This document shows, one piece after another, positions 1 to 9,217 of a DNA stretch of 64,000 nucleotides. The stretch lies in the NCBI GenBank assembly GCA_014379405.1, contig JACMLU010000027.1, forward strand, positions 124,001 through 188,000. The letters run 5' to 3'. The stretch comes from Flavobacterium sp. GTDB lineage: Bacteria; Bacteroidota; Bacteroidia; Flavobacteriales; Flavobacteriaceae. Positions within the stretch are counted from its first letter, which is position 1, and each line of letters starts with the position of its first letter. The position numbers and the translations under genes were made by a program. Under the pieces are notes generated by a model. That model saw only the letters and a list, made by a program, of their open reading frames with translations. It was not told the origin of the DNA and did no database searches.

Positions 1-2
1 GA

Positions 3-2036
3 AAAACCAATATCAGAATACCTGAAATGAGCGTCAACAAACTTTCTATAGCCACAATCAAAAAAATGCCAGTTGTTTTGGGCGAAGTAGATGTTCTGAA
101 ATCCATATTGCTGCTTCCGGGCGTAACCAATGCCGGTGAAGGTGCTTCTGGGTTTAATGTAAGAGGCGGTGGAGCAGACCAGAATTTAATTCTACTTGAC
201 GAAGCCACTATTTTTAGTTCATCGCACGTTTTTGGTTTTTTCTCTGTTTTTAATCCAGATGCTATCAAGGATTTAAAGTTGTACAAAGGTGGTATTCCAG
301 CAAGATATGGTGGAAGAGCTTCTTCGGTTTTGGACATTTATCAGAAAGACGGGAGTAGCACTGGTTTTCATATGAACGGTGGCATTGGATTAATTTCAAG
401 TAGATTATTGGCTGAAGGGCCGATTGTCAAAGACAAGGGTTCTTTCCTTATTGGCGGTCGTGCCTCTTATGCTCATCTATTTTTAAAATTGTCTGAAAAG
501 CAGAAAGACAATGCAGCGTATTTTTATGATTTGAACACAAAATTATCCTACAAACTTAACCCCAACAATAATTTATATTTGTCTGGATATTTTGGCCGTG
601 ACGTTGTTAACATAGACAAAAGTTTTACCAATACTTATGGAAATTCCATTATAAACTTGCGTTGGAATCATTTGTACAATGACAAATTATTTTCAAATCT
701 ATCCTTAATCTTTAGCGATTATTACTTTGGATTGGGTTTGGATTTGGCTGATTTCAAATGGGATTCCGGAATTAAAAATTACAATATTAAATATGATTTC
801 AAGAATTACATCTCTAATAAATTCAAATTAAATTTTGGTGTCAGCAGTATTTATTATGATTTCAATCCCGGTACAGTAATTCCAACAAATTCCAATTCAG
901 GTATTAATTATACCCAATTGGATAAAAAATATGCATTTGAACCAGCCTTATATGTTGATGCTGTTCAAGAAATTTCAAAGAAAATCTCGCTTTCTTACGG
1001 TTTACGATATAGCATGTTTTATAGGCTGGGAAAATCGAATGTAAATATTTATGCCAATAATGAACCCGTAACTTTTAATCAAGAAGCACAGATTTATGAA
1101 AAGGCGACTCCAACAGGAACCCAATTTTATGACACCAACAAAGTAATTCAAAGCTATAATTATTTAGAACCCCGATTTGCTGCCGCTTATGAATTGGATA
1201 AAAATCAATCCTTAAAAGCCAGTTACAATAGAATGGTTCAGTATTTACAATTAATTTCAAATACCTCATCACCTACTCCATTGGATGTTTGGATGCCCAC
1301 TGACAACTTCATCAAACCACAAATTGCAGACCAAGTAGCTTTGGGATATTTCAAGAATTTCAGCGATGACACTTATTCTCTTGAAGTGGAAACCTTTTAT
1401 AAAAAAATTCAAAACAGGATTGACTACATCGACGGCGCCGATTTGATTGCAAACGATGCTATTGAACAAGTAATCCTAAACGGTCGTATGCGTTCGTATG
1501 GTTTAGAACTGATGTTGCGCAAAAACGAAGGTAAATTCACTGGCTGGATTTCCTATACTTTAGCAAAGTCCGAGCAACAAACTCCAGGAAGAAACAGTTC
1601 CGAAATTGGAATCAACAATGGAAAATGGTACAGTTCTGCTTACGATAAATTACACAATCTAGCTGTTACCAGTTCTTATAATTTAAACAAAAAATGGAGT
1701 TTTGGCGCCAATTTCATTCTCCAATCCGGTCAACCTGTAACCTATCCGAACGGTCAATATACCTATCAGGATATTGTAGTGCCCAGCTATGGTCTGAGAA
1801 ACGAAAACAGATTGCCTATTTACAACCATTTGGATCTTTCGGCAACACTAATTCCCCATAAAAACGAAAATCGAAGCTGGAAATCAGAATGGGTGTTCAG
1901 TATCTATAATGTGTACAACCGCAAGAATGCAGCTTCTATAGCATTCAATCAAAATACAGATACGGGAAACAATGAAGCTTTGCGAACCTCCATATTTGGC
2001 ATAGTTCCCGCCGTAAGTTATAACTTTAAATTTTAA
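3..2036 (+). CDS. TonB-dependent outer-membrane receptor (5' end outside window)
   Basis: The reading frame is open to the left edge, so the N-terminal part, probably including a carboxypeptidase-like regulatory domain, is missing; the first in-window ATG at 27 is internal. The visible start matches a TonB plug domain (LLLPGVTNAGEGASGFNVRGG, then DQNLILLDEATIF). The rest is a beta-barrel with alternating aromatic strands ending in a terminal Phe (YNFKF), the usual outer-membrane assembly signal. The family imports large substrates across the outer membrane using TonB energy. A DUF4249 lipoprotein follows after 21 bp, a common pairing in flavobacteria. The substrate cannot be inferred. Confidence 0.9.
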   Translation, partial: KTNIRIPEMSVNKLSIATIKKMPVVLGEVDVLKSILLLPGVTNAGEGASGFNVRGGGADQNLILLDEATIFSSSHVFGFFSVFNPDAIKDLKLYKGGIPARYGGRASSVLDIYQKDGSSTGFHMNGGIGLISSRLLAEGPIVKDKGSFLIGGRASYAHLFLKLSEKQKDNAAYFYDLNTKLSYKLNPNNNLYLSGYFGRDVVNIDKSFTNTYGNSIINLRWNHLYNDKLFSNLSLIFSDYYFGLGLDLADFKWDSGIKNYNIKYDFKNYISNKFKLNFGVSSIYYDFNPGTVIPTNSNSGINYTQLDKKYAFEPALYVDAVQEISKKISLSYGLRYSMFYRLGKSNVNIYANNEPVTFNQEAQIYEKATPTGTQFYDTNKVIQSYNYLEPRFAAAYELDKNQSLKASYNRMVQYLQLISNTSSPTPLDVWMPTDNFIKPQIADQVALGYFKNFSDDTYSLEVETFYKKIQNRIDYIDGADLIANDAIEQVILNGRMRSYGLELMLRKNEGKFTGWISYTLAKSEQQTPGRNSSEIGINNGKWYSSAYDKLHNLAVTSSYNLNKKWSFGANFILQSGQPVTYPNGQYTYQDIVVPSYGLRNENRLPIYNHLDLSATLIPHKNENRSWKSEWVFSIYNVYNRKNAASIAFNQNTDTGNNEALRTSIFGIVPAVSYNFKF

Positions 2037-2057
2037 TCACTATTAAATAAAGAAAAA

Positions 2058-2882
2058 ATGAAAAATAAAATAAATCTAATCCTCGTATTACTTGCAGCTG
2101 CATTTTTTAACAGTTGTACTGATGTTGTTGATATTCCTTTAAATACCGACAATCCAAGATTAGTCATTGATGCTTCCATAAATTGGCAAAAAGGGACAGC
2201 CGGCAATAATCAAACCATAAAACTGACCACCACTACTGATTTTTATACTAATGTAATTCCAGTAGTTTCCGGAGCAACGGTTTTTATAAAAAATAGTTCG
2301 AATGTTGATTTTAACTTTATCGAAACTCCTAATACAGGAATCTATGTTTGTGGAAATTTTGTTCCAGTTATTGACGAAACCTACACTTTGACAATTATCA
2401 ATCACGGACAAACCTATACGGCGACAGAAACCTTGAAATCTGTTGCTGCAATTACATCGGTTACTCAAGAAATCCAGACGGGTTTGGGAACTGACTTCCT
2501 TAAGATAAAAACCTCATTCGTTGATCCTGCCAACGCCGATAATTATTATCTCTATAAATACAAATTCGCAAAAAACCTAAAACCAGAATACTCCGTAGAT
2601 GATGATCTCTTTTTTCAAGGCAATACCTTCTTTAGTTTAGTGCTCGAAGAGGACACAAAACCTGGAGAAACGATCGAAATTACCCATTATGGCATTTCAA
2701 AAGCGTATTTTAATTATATGAACATACTATTGAGCGTGGCTGGTAGTTCAGGTGGTGGCCCGTTTCAATCCCCACCAGCAACCGTGAAAGGAAACATAAA
2801 AAATCAAACAAATTTTGACAACTATCCTCTTGGCTATTTCAGAATAAGTGAATCGGATGTGAAAAATTATACCATTCAATAA
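2058..2882 (+). CDS. DUF4249 family lipoprotein
   Basis: This 274-residue protein begins with a lipoprotein signal peptide whose lipobox ends at Cys20 (FFNSC). The following residues (TDVVDIPLNTDNPRLVIDA) are characteristic of DUF4249. Proteins of this family are encoded next to TonB-dependent receptors in Bacteroidetes and are presumed to be their surface or periplasmic partners; no biochemical role is established to my knowledge. The gene lies 21 bp after the receptor, so they are probably co-transcribed. Confidence 0.85.
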   Translation: MKNKINLILVLLAAAFFNSCTDVVDIPLNTDNPRLVIDASINWQKGTAGNNQTIKLTTTTDFYTNVIPVVSGATVFIKNSSNVDFNFIETPNTGIYVCGNFVPVIDETYTLTIINHGQTYTATETLKSVAAITSVTQEIQTGLGTDFLKIKTSFVDPANADNYYLYKYKFAKNLKPEYSVDDDLFFQGNTFFSLVLEEDTKPGETIEITHYGISKAYFNYMNILLSVAGSSGGGPFQSPPATVKGNIKNQTNFDNYPLGYFRISESDVKNYTIQ

Positions 2883-2981
2883 TTTTAGTTTTAAGTTCAG
2901 CTGTATTATATCCACCGTTTCATTACTATTATTTTTTACTGCTCTGGTTTGAGTTGCTTTTAAATTCTTTTTTATATTTTT

Positions 2982-3326
2982 TTAGATCATTTTGATATTG
3001 CAATAAGTAGCTTTTTCAAAATCTCTAATATTCATAGACAACATAACTACCTCTGGAAACATTGTTTTAAGGTTTTTAATGATCACTTTGGAAAGCATAC
3101 TTTTTTGAGCGGTACTTCTTCCTTCCATTATGTTCCCAAAAATGTGAATGAAATCCTCTTTTGTATTTCCAAGATTATAATATTAAAATGAGTTAATTCT
3201 TATTTTAATATCCCCCAAATCAAATAATGCTGTTGATTCAGCAGAATCATATACATTTTGCATTATTTCTTCTGGAGACTGTAATTTCAATAAGTTTTCG
3301 GTACATTCTATAATTAGATGTGGCAT
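2982..3326 (-). pseudogene. Decayed 5-carboxymethyl-2-hydroxymuconate isomerase-like gene
   Basis: Reading the minus strand from ATG at 3326 gives a 115-codon frame exactly as long as the intact paralogue at 13077-13421 and closely similar throughout (MPHLIIECTENLLKLQSPEE at the start, FEKATYCNIKMI at the end). It is interrupted by an in-frame TAA at 3183-3185, where the intact copy has Pro in RINTFPHC. The N-terminal Pro2 catalytic base of the tautomerase family is still encoded. The copy is most likely a dead duplicate; a translated N-terminal half would lack the second part of the fold. Confidence 0.85.
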
Positions 3327-3805
3327 TTGTTTTTACTTTAAATTAGATTTTAATTATTTTTATTATTTCAGAATTATTTTTTTAATTCATTTTGTAATAA
3401 AACCGGAGTTTGATTTAGATAAATTAATTTTATGACTATCTACTTTAAAATAAAAATTACGTTATATCTTTCGAATAATAATATTTAATTAAAATAACAC
3501 CATTTGTGATACTTTCTAAAAGGCAAAATTAGTGTCGATAGTTTCATGTTTCATTGACTTCGGTTAAGAAATGAAATATTTGTGTAGCATTTACAACATA
3601 TGAAATGATAGATAAGGGCTAACACTCAGGGGGTTTTCCCTTTGACACAGATACCAGATTTAATATTGCATCCGAATTATTATTTACCCAAGATTTTCAA
3701 TGTAACAGGATGTATAATCTACTAATCTTTTTTCAGGGAACCTCTATTATTCTTCCGCACTCTACAGAAGCGACATTTTCTATCCTACTGTTTTAATTTC
3801 TTCTT
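3327..3805. other. Gene-free stretch
   Basis: About 480 bp of AT-rich sequence between the decayed isomerase and the first palindromic repeat. I see no coding frame with recognisable protein features, no RNA gene and no clear terminator. Confidence 0.4.
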
Positions 3806-3937
3806 AACGCTTGGCCGCTTGGCGATTTGGCGGATTACGGAAGCCTGAATTTCGGTAAGTGATTGGTTTTACAAGTACTAAACCAACTTGCAATTAAGCC
3901 TAAACCCGCCATATTGCCAAACTGCGGTTTGCAACAG
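3806..3937 (-). repeat. Imperfect palindromic intergenic repeat, copy A
   Basis: Arms TTGGCGATTTGGCGG (3819-3833) and CCGCCATATTGCCAA (3906-3920) pair at 13 of 15 positions around a loop of about 70 bp. On the minus strand the unit follows the azoreductase stop codon directly. The loop shares wording (CAGGCTTCCGTAATC, GGCTTAATT) with copy B at 35851, so it belongs to a dispersed family rather than being a simple terminator. Confidence 0.7.
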
Positions 3938-3941
3938 TTTT

Positions 3942-4568
3942 CTATCCAAGCAAGTTGATTTTTTTGTAAATGGTCTTTTTGGATTCCTCAAATATTTCTC
4001 CCCCAAATTCTTCATTGTCCAAAGAAATAGTGGTTGTATTCTGAACTCCCATTATCCCAAATATAAATTTCAAATAGGTTGTTTGAAAATTCATATTCTC
4101 ATTTTTTTCCTTTTCTCCATATCCTGTGTCGCCTCGGCTAGATAAAATGAACAATTTTTTGTTTTTAAGCAATCCAACATAATCTCCATCTGGCTGTCCA
4201 GAGCGAAACCTCCAGGTTTCGTTGATTCTCATTATTTGGTCGATATATGCTTTTAGTCCGCTTGGAATTGACCAATTGTACATTGGAGTTCCAATAACAT
4301 AAATGTCATTCTCTTTCAATTCCTTTACCAATTCATCGCTAAGTTCTACTCCTTTCTGGTTTTGTTCAGTTCTGTCTGCAGGGCTGATAAATGCACTAGC
4401 AATCCAATTTTCCATAATAGGTGGTATTATATTTAATCCGACTTCCCTATAGGTGAATAAATCTTCAGGATGTTTATTTTGCCAATTCTCAGTGAAAATT
4501 TGTGTTAATTTTCTACTATGAGATTTTTCTTCTCTTACGCTTGCGTTAATGATTAATACTTTGTTCAT
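3942..4568 (-). CDS. azoR: FMN-dependent NADH:quinone oxidoreductase / azoreductase
   Basis: A 208-residue flavodoxin-fold protein of the AzoR family. It begins MNKVLIINAS, the first beta strand, followed by the phosphate-binding loop containing SHSRK. PMYNWSIPS (residues 95-103) and SSRGDTGY (143-150) are the FMN-contacting loops of the family. These cytoplasmic enzymes reduce quinones and azo compounds by two electrons and protect against electrophile or thiol stress. A Crp/Fnr-type gene lies 66 bp upstream on the same strand and is a plausible local regulator (inference). Confidence 0.85.
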   Translation of the reverse strand: MNKVLIINASVREEKSHSRKLTQIFTENWQNKHPEDLFTYREVGLNIIPPIMENWIASAFISPADRTEQNQKGVELSDELVKELKENDIYVIGTPMYNWSIPSGLKAYIDQIMRINETWRFRSGQPDGDYVGLLKNKKLFILSSRGDTGYGEKEKNENMNFQTTYLKFIFGIMGVQNTTTISLDNEEFGGEIFEESKKTIYKKINLLG

Positions 4569-4634
4569 CTAGTTTTAAATTTTAAATTGAAAAGCAAAGT
4601 TCATCCATTAAAGTAAAATAAAAATTGACCTAGA

Positions 4635-5216
4635 TCAATACCTTTTTTGTTTTTGGCGAATTCTACTCAAAAATTCGGATGAAATCCCCAAATAGGAGGC
4701 AATTAGGTATTGAGGAACTTTGTCTACTATTTTAGGGTACCTGTCAATGAACTCAAGATATCTTTGTTCTGCGTCGTAGACGTTATTTTGAATAATTCTT
4801 TTTTGTAAACTCCCAAGATAACTTTCCAAAATAATTCGAAAATATTTTTCGAGTTTAGGTATTTGTTCCAGCATTTCTTTAAAAGAATAATGACCGATTT
4901 GGAGTATTGTGGTTTTTTCAAGTGCTTGGATATTGTAAATTGATGGTTTCTGATTTTGAAAGCTTTCAATGTCCGATGCCCACCAATCGTCTATTGCAAA
5001 ATAAAGTATTTCTTCTCTGCCATTTTTCGAATTAATATAGAATGCTTTTAAAGCACCTGAAATAATATAATTATCTGTTCTGCAGGTTTCTCCATTTCTC
5101 AATATAAAGTCCCCTTTAGCCACAGTCTTTTCAGTCCAAAAAGTTTCAAATAGATTCCATTCTTCGGAAGAAAGTACAATGTGTTTCGATATATTTTCAA
5201 GTAGTTGTTTATTCAT
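4635..5216 (-). CDS. Crp/Fnr family transcriptional regulator
   Basis: This 193-residue protein has an N-terminal cyclic-nucleotide-binding-like beta-roll (about residues 20-120; FILRNGETCRTDNYIISGALK). The short C-terminal helix-turn-helix is of the Bacteroidetes type (PQYLIASYLGISSEFLSRIR, residues 168-187). The length is normal for this subfamily, which usually lacks an obvious effector-binding signature. It is encoded upstream of azoR in the same direction with a 66-bp gap. The effector is unknown. Confidence 0.8.
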   Translation of the reverse strand: MNKQLLENISKHIVLSSEEWNLFETFWTEKTVAKGDFILRNGETCRTDNYIISGALKAFYINSKNGREEILYFAIDDWWASDIESFQNQKPSIYNIQALEKTTILQIGHYSFKEMLEQIPKLEKYFRIILESYLGSLQKRIIQNNVYDAEQRYLEFIDRYPKIVDKVPQYLIASYLGISSEFLSRIRQKQKRY

Positions 5217-5412
5217 TTAAAGTGTTGCTAACGTTTCACGTTTAGTTCAGGCATTGAAACCTTTTTCTACCAAATGCTTACTAACAAAGCTAAATGTTTA
5301 TTGGTCATTTGCAAAGAGCAAATAAACTTCTCGCTGGAGCGACTGCTTTTGCAAATACCTAATCCGAATGCCCAATTAAAATTAGCTGAAGTAGTGATAG
5401 GTATCATTTCCA

Positions 5413-5925
5413 TTAATATGTGAGATTTATATTTTGTCTTAAATGGTATTCTATTTCATTATCGGCCAAATCTGCAATTTTAATAAAGTTAAGTTTCTCG
5501 AGAAGTTTTATTGCTTTGTCATTCTGTTTAGTTGTTACAGCCCATATACGTTTTAGCCCAATATTATTTAGTCCATATTCAATGGCTAATAACATAGCAG
5601 CTTTCATATAACCTTGCCCTCGATATTTGGGTAATAAGACACATCCTAATTCACCGTCGCCTTTGTCAAGCCCTCGGTAATACCCACAAGTTCCTATAAT
5701 CTTATTTGTTGTATTGTGTGAAATACCCCAGTGAATCGAATTTCCATCACTATAATCTTTGTTGATTTTAGATTGCATTTCTGTCGCTTGCTGAACTGTA
5801 GTTGCCTGAATAGCATCATAAAATGATATTTCAATTATGTCTTTAATGTCGGCTGGCAAAATTTGTCTCAACGAAATTTTGTCACCAGAAATACTTGGAA
5901 ATTTGTCGTATGGAGGAAGTTTCAT
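5413..5925 (-). CDS. GNAT family N-acetyltransferase (RimJ/RimL-like)
   Basis: A 170-residue acetyltransferase with the acetyl-CoA-binding motif YRGQGYMKAAM and the following helix and strand (GLKRIWAVTTKQNDKAIKLL) typical of the RimJ/RimL group. The substrate cannot be predicted. The gene stands alone, with about 200 bp of non-coding sequence on its 3' side. A triplet repeat lies just upstream of its ATG. A remnant of a close relative's N-terminus lies at 7277-7363. Confidence 0.8.
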   Translation of the reverse strand: MKLPPYDKFPSISGDKISLRQILPADIKDIIEISFYDAIQATTVQQATEMQSKINKDYSDGNSIHWGISHNTTNKIIGTCGYYRGLDKGDGELGCVLLPKYRGQGYMKAAMLLAIEYGLNNIGLKRIWAVTTKQNDKAIKLLEKLNFIKIADLADNEIEYHLRQNINLTY

Positions 5926-5930
5926 TTTGT

Positions 5931-5953
5931 TTGTTGTTGTTGTTGTTGTTGTT
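5931..5953. repeat. (TTG)7 simple repeat in 5' region of the GNAT gene
   Basis: Seven perfect TTG triplets (AAC on the coding strand) lie 5 bp upstream of the acetyltransferase ATG, in the presumed 5' untranslated leader. Such tracts can change length by slippage and alter ribosome access or promoter spacing. No effect can be shown from one sequence. Confidence 0.8.
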
Positions 5954-6095
5954 TCTATTAAAGCTTACCGTTAACTTGTGCACTGGTATGACGCAGTCAG
6001 GATCATTTCAGAGTTGAAAGTATCCTAATAATTGTCGAGCTTAAAAAATCATTTTAACTATGCTTGATACTTTTCTTTGTGAATTCTATAACATT

Positions 6096-6182
6096 TTAAC
6101 TCATCGTAATTACAACGTTTCCTTTCTAGAAATAAATATGTGCGGCTGAAATTTGTTCTAAAGGACAGTATTTATCAATAAC
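6096..6182 (-). pseudogene. C-terminal remnant of an MDR alcohol dehydrogenase
   Basis: Minus-strand translation gives VIDKYCPLEQISAAHIYF, a stop, then KGNVVITMS and a stop. This matches the C-terminus of the intact dehydrogenase at 9516-10472 (VIDKSYTLEQISAAHSYVEK, then KKGNVVITIN). It sits 22 bp beyond the stop of the dehydrogenase at 6205-7206 but is not that gene's own tail. It is a leftover of a further paralogue, showing gene turnover here. Confidence 0.75.
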
Positions 6183-6204
6183 AGTTAACACTTGATATAT
6201 ATCA

Positions 6205-7206
6205 CTACTTTTCAGTCGAAACTTGCATGACCAGTTTTTTCCCCTTTGTTTGGTTGTTACGCATCTGCGAATGAGCTCTTTCTACCGTGTTAATGCTAAG
6301 CGATCCGACAATCTTAATAACAGGTGGGGTGACTGAAGTGTGCTCTATCAGGTTTACTAATTCATTCAACCCATTTTTGTAATACGCATAATTCTGATCA
6401 AGCGAATACACATAGTTGGAAATGTTGAAGATATTTGCTCCTTTATTAAAGAGAAAACTTCTTGCCGTTGCTGTTGAATAAGCTGTTACATCCACATAAG
6501 TGCCATTCGTTTTAATCACCTTTCCAGCAATTTCTGACATCATGTTCCCTACCAAGTCTAAGACGAAATCAAATGCCTGATTATTATTTCTGGCAAAAGC
6601 TTCATTTATAATATCGTCCTGATGGTAATTTATGATTTGATTTTCTTTGACTCCTAGTCCTAATAAAGACGCAATGCTTTCCGGATTTCCAGCCGTGACA
6701 ACAAAGTTTTGGAATTCCTTAGTTAAAAATATTTTGATAAACATTGCGCCTACACCACCTGCACCCCCGGTAATAAACACCGTGTGGTTAGGCTGTAATT
6801 TCATCCTATTTAAACATTGCAAAGCAGTTAAGCCAACAGATGGTAATGCCGCAGCCTGCTGAAAAGAAAGCGAATCCGGCTTCAATGCCACTATTGACTC
6901 AGGAACAGAAATATATTCCGCATATGTTCCGTTACTGCCCATGCTTCCCGAACCACAAAAGACGGCATCCCCGGGTTTAAAATCCTTTACATTTTTTCCT
7001 ATGCTAGTAACTACACCCGAAAACTCGCGACCTAACACCGGCGAATGCAGTCGCTTGGTTTCCTCCTTGTTTTCCCGCATTTGATAATCTATTGGATTAA
7101 AGCCGGAAGCAATAATTTTCACAAGTAATTCATTGTCTTTTGGAATAGGAGTAGCTATATTTTCAATATGTAAAAGCTCCCTCTTATCAAAAATTATCGC
7201 TTTCAT
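6205..7206 (-). CDS. NADP-dependent MDR oxidoreductase (quinone reductase-like)
   Basis: A 333-residue medium-chain dehydrogenase/reductase. It has the GroES-like N-terminal domain (NPIDYQMRENKE, then GREFSGVVTSIGKNVKDFKPGD). The Rossmann domain carries the glycine-rich motif TGGAGGVGAMFIK and the preceding AALPSVGLTALQCL segment. It lacks the zinc-ligand pattern of classical alcohol dehydrogenases, so a quinone or enone reductase role is more likely. It is solitary in its run and paralogous to the gene at 9516. Confidence 0.8.
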   Translation of the reverse strand: MKAIIFDKRELLHIENIATPIPKDNELLVKIIASGFNPIDYQMRENKEETKRLHSPVLGREFSGVVTSIGKNVKDFKPGDAVFCGSGSMGSNGTYAEYISVPESIVALKPDSLSFQQAAALPSVGLTALQCLNRMKLQPNHTVFITGGAGGVGAMFIKIFLTKEFQNFVVTAGNPESIASLLGLGVKENQIINYHQDDIINEAFARNNNQAFDFVLDLVGNMMSEIAGKVIKTNGTYVDVTAYSTATARSFLFNKGANIFNISNYVYSLDQNYAYYKNGLNELVNLIEHTSVTPPVIKIVGSLSINTVERAHSQMRNNQTKGKKLVMQVSTEK

Positions 7207-7276
7207 TTTATGTAATTTTGTACCTTAAAGGTGTTTCTTTTGCTTGTTTTATTTTGTTCACTTGAATATAGTCGTA

Positions 7277-7363
7277 TTATGAAATTTCATTAAGATCATT
7301 TATATCTGAAAATTGTTTTCTCGCAACGACATTTTCACAAGAAATACTTGGAAATTTGTTGTA
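7277..7363 (-). pseudogene. N-terminal remnant of a GNAT acetyltransferase
   Basis: Minus-strand translation YNKFPSISCENVVARKQFSD, then INDLNEIS and a stop, parallels the start of the intact GNAT protein at 5413-5925 (YDKFPSISGDKISLRQILPA, then DIKDIIEIS). The nucleotide match is strongest over the GAAATACTTGGAAATTTGT block. Nothing recognisable of the remaining protein is left. Confidence 0.7.
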
Positions 7364-7382
7364 TGAATTGTAAAATTCAGTA

Positions 7383-7877
7383 TTATTTATCTCCTCTTCC
7401 TATAAAAGCTTTAATTGAACTAATTTTCCCTTCTGAATTTATTGTTATAACATCCATAACATAAAGTTCCTCTTTGTTGTTAATGATAATTTTTAATTCA
7501 GCAGCTACTGTGCTTTCATTCTCATAAATTGAAATTACATCAATTTTTATTGACTCAACTGATTCAAAATTTTTTAGTGTTTCACTTAAGGCATTTTCTT
7601 TTCCTTCAACTCTGATTTTCCAATCACGAAGTACAATATCGTCAGAAAACATTTTTTCTATACTTTTTATATCCTTTTCCTCATATTTTTTGAGATAAAG
7701 AAGACATAGTTCTTTGTTTGCATTGCTTACCATATTATTGTACATAAATGAGTCTTTAGAAATTAACTGTTCAGTGTGATTGTTATGACTTTGAATAAGT
7801 TGGATTTTAATTTCTTTCCCTTCTACTTGATTACTCAATAAATAAATAGAGAAAGTTAATAGTATATTATTTCTCAT
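7383..7877 (-). CDS. NTF2-like / SnoaL-fold protein, possibly exported
   Basis: A 164-residue protein whose C-terminal 110 residues resemble the NTF2-like fold (YLKKYEEKDIKSIEKMFSDD, then DGKI-like SEGKISSIKAF near the end). The first 20 residues are hydrophobic and could be a signal peptide. A second in-frame Met (MYNNMVSNANKE, about residue 45) would give a domain-only cytoplasmic form. The family includes isomerases, hydrolases and ligand-binding proteins, so no reaction can be assigned. Confidence 0.6.
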   Translation of the reverse strand: MRNNILLTFSIYLLSNQVEGKEIKIQLIQSHNNHTEQLISKDSFMYNNMVSNANKELCLLYLKKYEEKDIKSIEKMFSDDIVLRDWKIRVEGKENALSETLKNFESVESIKIDVISIYENESTVAAELKIIINNKEELYVMDVITINSEGKISSIKAFIGRGDK

Positions 7878-7931
7878 TATTTTTTTTTTAAATTGTGTCT
7901 AATGGGCGCCCACCTGTAAAAATTTGGGGAT

Positions 7932-8462
7932 TTAGTTTGCTGCATTTGTTAGTTGTTCCAAATTTTTTTCTGCTTGTTTGAGATGATGCGTTGCATGATA
8001 ACTCATCAGTAAAAATGTTTCTCTTATGGTAAGATTTCCAAGCAAAGGGTTAGGTATAACGAGTGTGTCAAGCTCTGTCTCAGTATATTCATCTAGCAAC
8101 TTTTGAATAGTCTGTAACGCTTCCTGTATGTCGATTGTAATTACTGTCTTTTGTAAAGGGCTAATGTTCTCTGGTAAAAATTGTTGTGGGGATTGCCGAC
8201 TTGTTTTAAAATAGTTTTCAATCACAGTGTCATAGTTCCAGGTCGGACGGTTTATTTTTCCAAATTTCTGTAAAATAAATTCCTTTGATGAAAGAATTTT
8301 CGGGAATAGCGATATTACTAAGTAAACGTGATGAAATTGTTGTCCCGCTGTCCACTTTCCATTATTGCTATATGTGAACTGCTCGTCCGTCATTGAGTTT
8401 ACATAATCAATCATTTCTTGATGATTGTCGTAAAACGTTTTTATTAATTCTTCTTTTGTCAT
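7932..8462 (-). CDS. DinB-like four-helix metalloprotein
   Basis: This 176-residue protein has the DinB/YfiT arrangement. A first His pair in WTAGQQFHHVYLVI (about residues 38-51) and a second cluster in SYHATHHLKQAEK (about 153-165) form the presumed three-His metal site. Family members include thiol-dependent transferases, and many have no known function. The gene stands alone between 55- and 165-bp gaps, which fits cassette-like acquisition. Confidence 0.75.
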   Translation of the reverse strand: MTKEELIKTFYDNHQEMIDYVNSMTDEQFTYSNNGKWTAGQQFHHVYLVISLFPKILSSKEFILQKFGKINRPTWNYDTVIENYFKTSRQSPQQFLPENISPLQKTVITIDIQEALQTIQKLLDEYTETELDTLVIPNPLLGNLTIRETFLLMSYHATHHLKQAEKNLEQLTNAAN

Positions 8463-8626
8463 AATGTTTTTTACCTTTTTAATGTGATGTTGTTCTTACT
8501 CTTACTGCTATCGTTTTGCGGCTACCCGCAGGCAGAGATTTTTAACACTGCCCTGTCTTACGAAGCACGAAACCCCTGCTTGAGTTAGATGCTGTTGGTA
8601 GCAGTTTTTCTTCTCGGTCAGTCAAT

Positions 8627-9217
8627 TTATTTTTTTAGAATTCCTTTCTCCACACTTTCGTTAATTAAGTTCTCTGCATAATTCCAAATTGTTGTAGAAC
8701 CGTTTTTAATTGCTTTTTTCTTCTCATAAACTTTTTGGTACGGCACATTAAATTCTGTCCAAGTCCCACCATTATTTGAAGTATTTTGAAGTAATGGTTC
8801 AAACCTGTCCATAGATTTTGCAAATTTTGCATCGTCTGTAATTCCTTCTTCAAATTCTTCCCAAATTGCAATAAATTCTTCTGCTTGTTCTGTCGGTAAA
8901 AGCCCAAAAATACGTTTAGCTGCAATAAGTTCTTCGTTTGTATTTGTATGGTTTTTTGTAGAGTCGTAAATAAATGTGTCTCCTGCATCAATTTCTACAA
9001 TGTCGTGGATTAAAACCATTTTTAAAACTTTAAGAACGTCAATTAGCTTGTCTGAATGTTCTGCTAATACTATTGTCATCATTGCTAAATGCCAACTATG
9101 TTCTGCGTCATTTTCGTGTCTTTCGCTATTGAATAATTTAGTTTTACGTTGAATGTATTTTAACTTGTCAATCTCTTTTATGAAATTTACTTGTTTTAAT
9201 AAATGGTCTGTCTTCAT
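8627..9217 (-). CDS. HD-domain phosphohydrolase (YfbR/HDDC2-like 5'-nucleotidase)
   Basis: A 196-residue HD-superfamily protein. The metal-binding motif is split as usual: His in NDAEHSWHLAMM (about residues 36-47), the HD pair in LIHDIVEIDAGD (about 69-80), and a late Asp (AKSMDRFEPLLQN). This pattern matches the HDDC2/YfbR group, which dephosphorylates deoxynucleoside 5'-monophosphates. It is solitary, flanked by long non-coding gaps. Confidence 0.75.
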   Translation of the reverse strand: MKTDHLLKQVNFIKEIDKLKYIQRKTKLFNSERHENDAEHSWHLAMMTIVLAEHSDKLIDVLKVLKMVLIHDIVEIDAGDTFIYDSTKNHTNTNEELIAAKRIFGLLPTEQAEEFIAIWEEFEEGITDDAKFAKSMDRFEPLLQNTSNNGGTWTEFNVPYQKVYEKKKAIKNGSTTIWNYAENLINESVEKGILKK

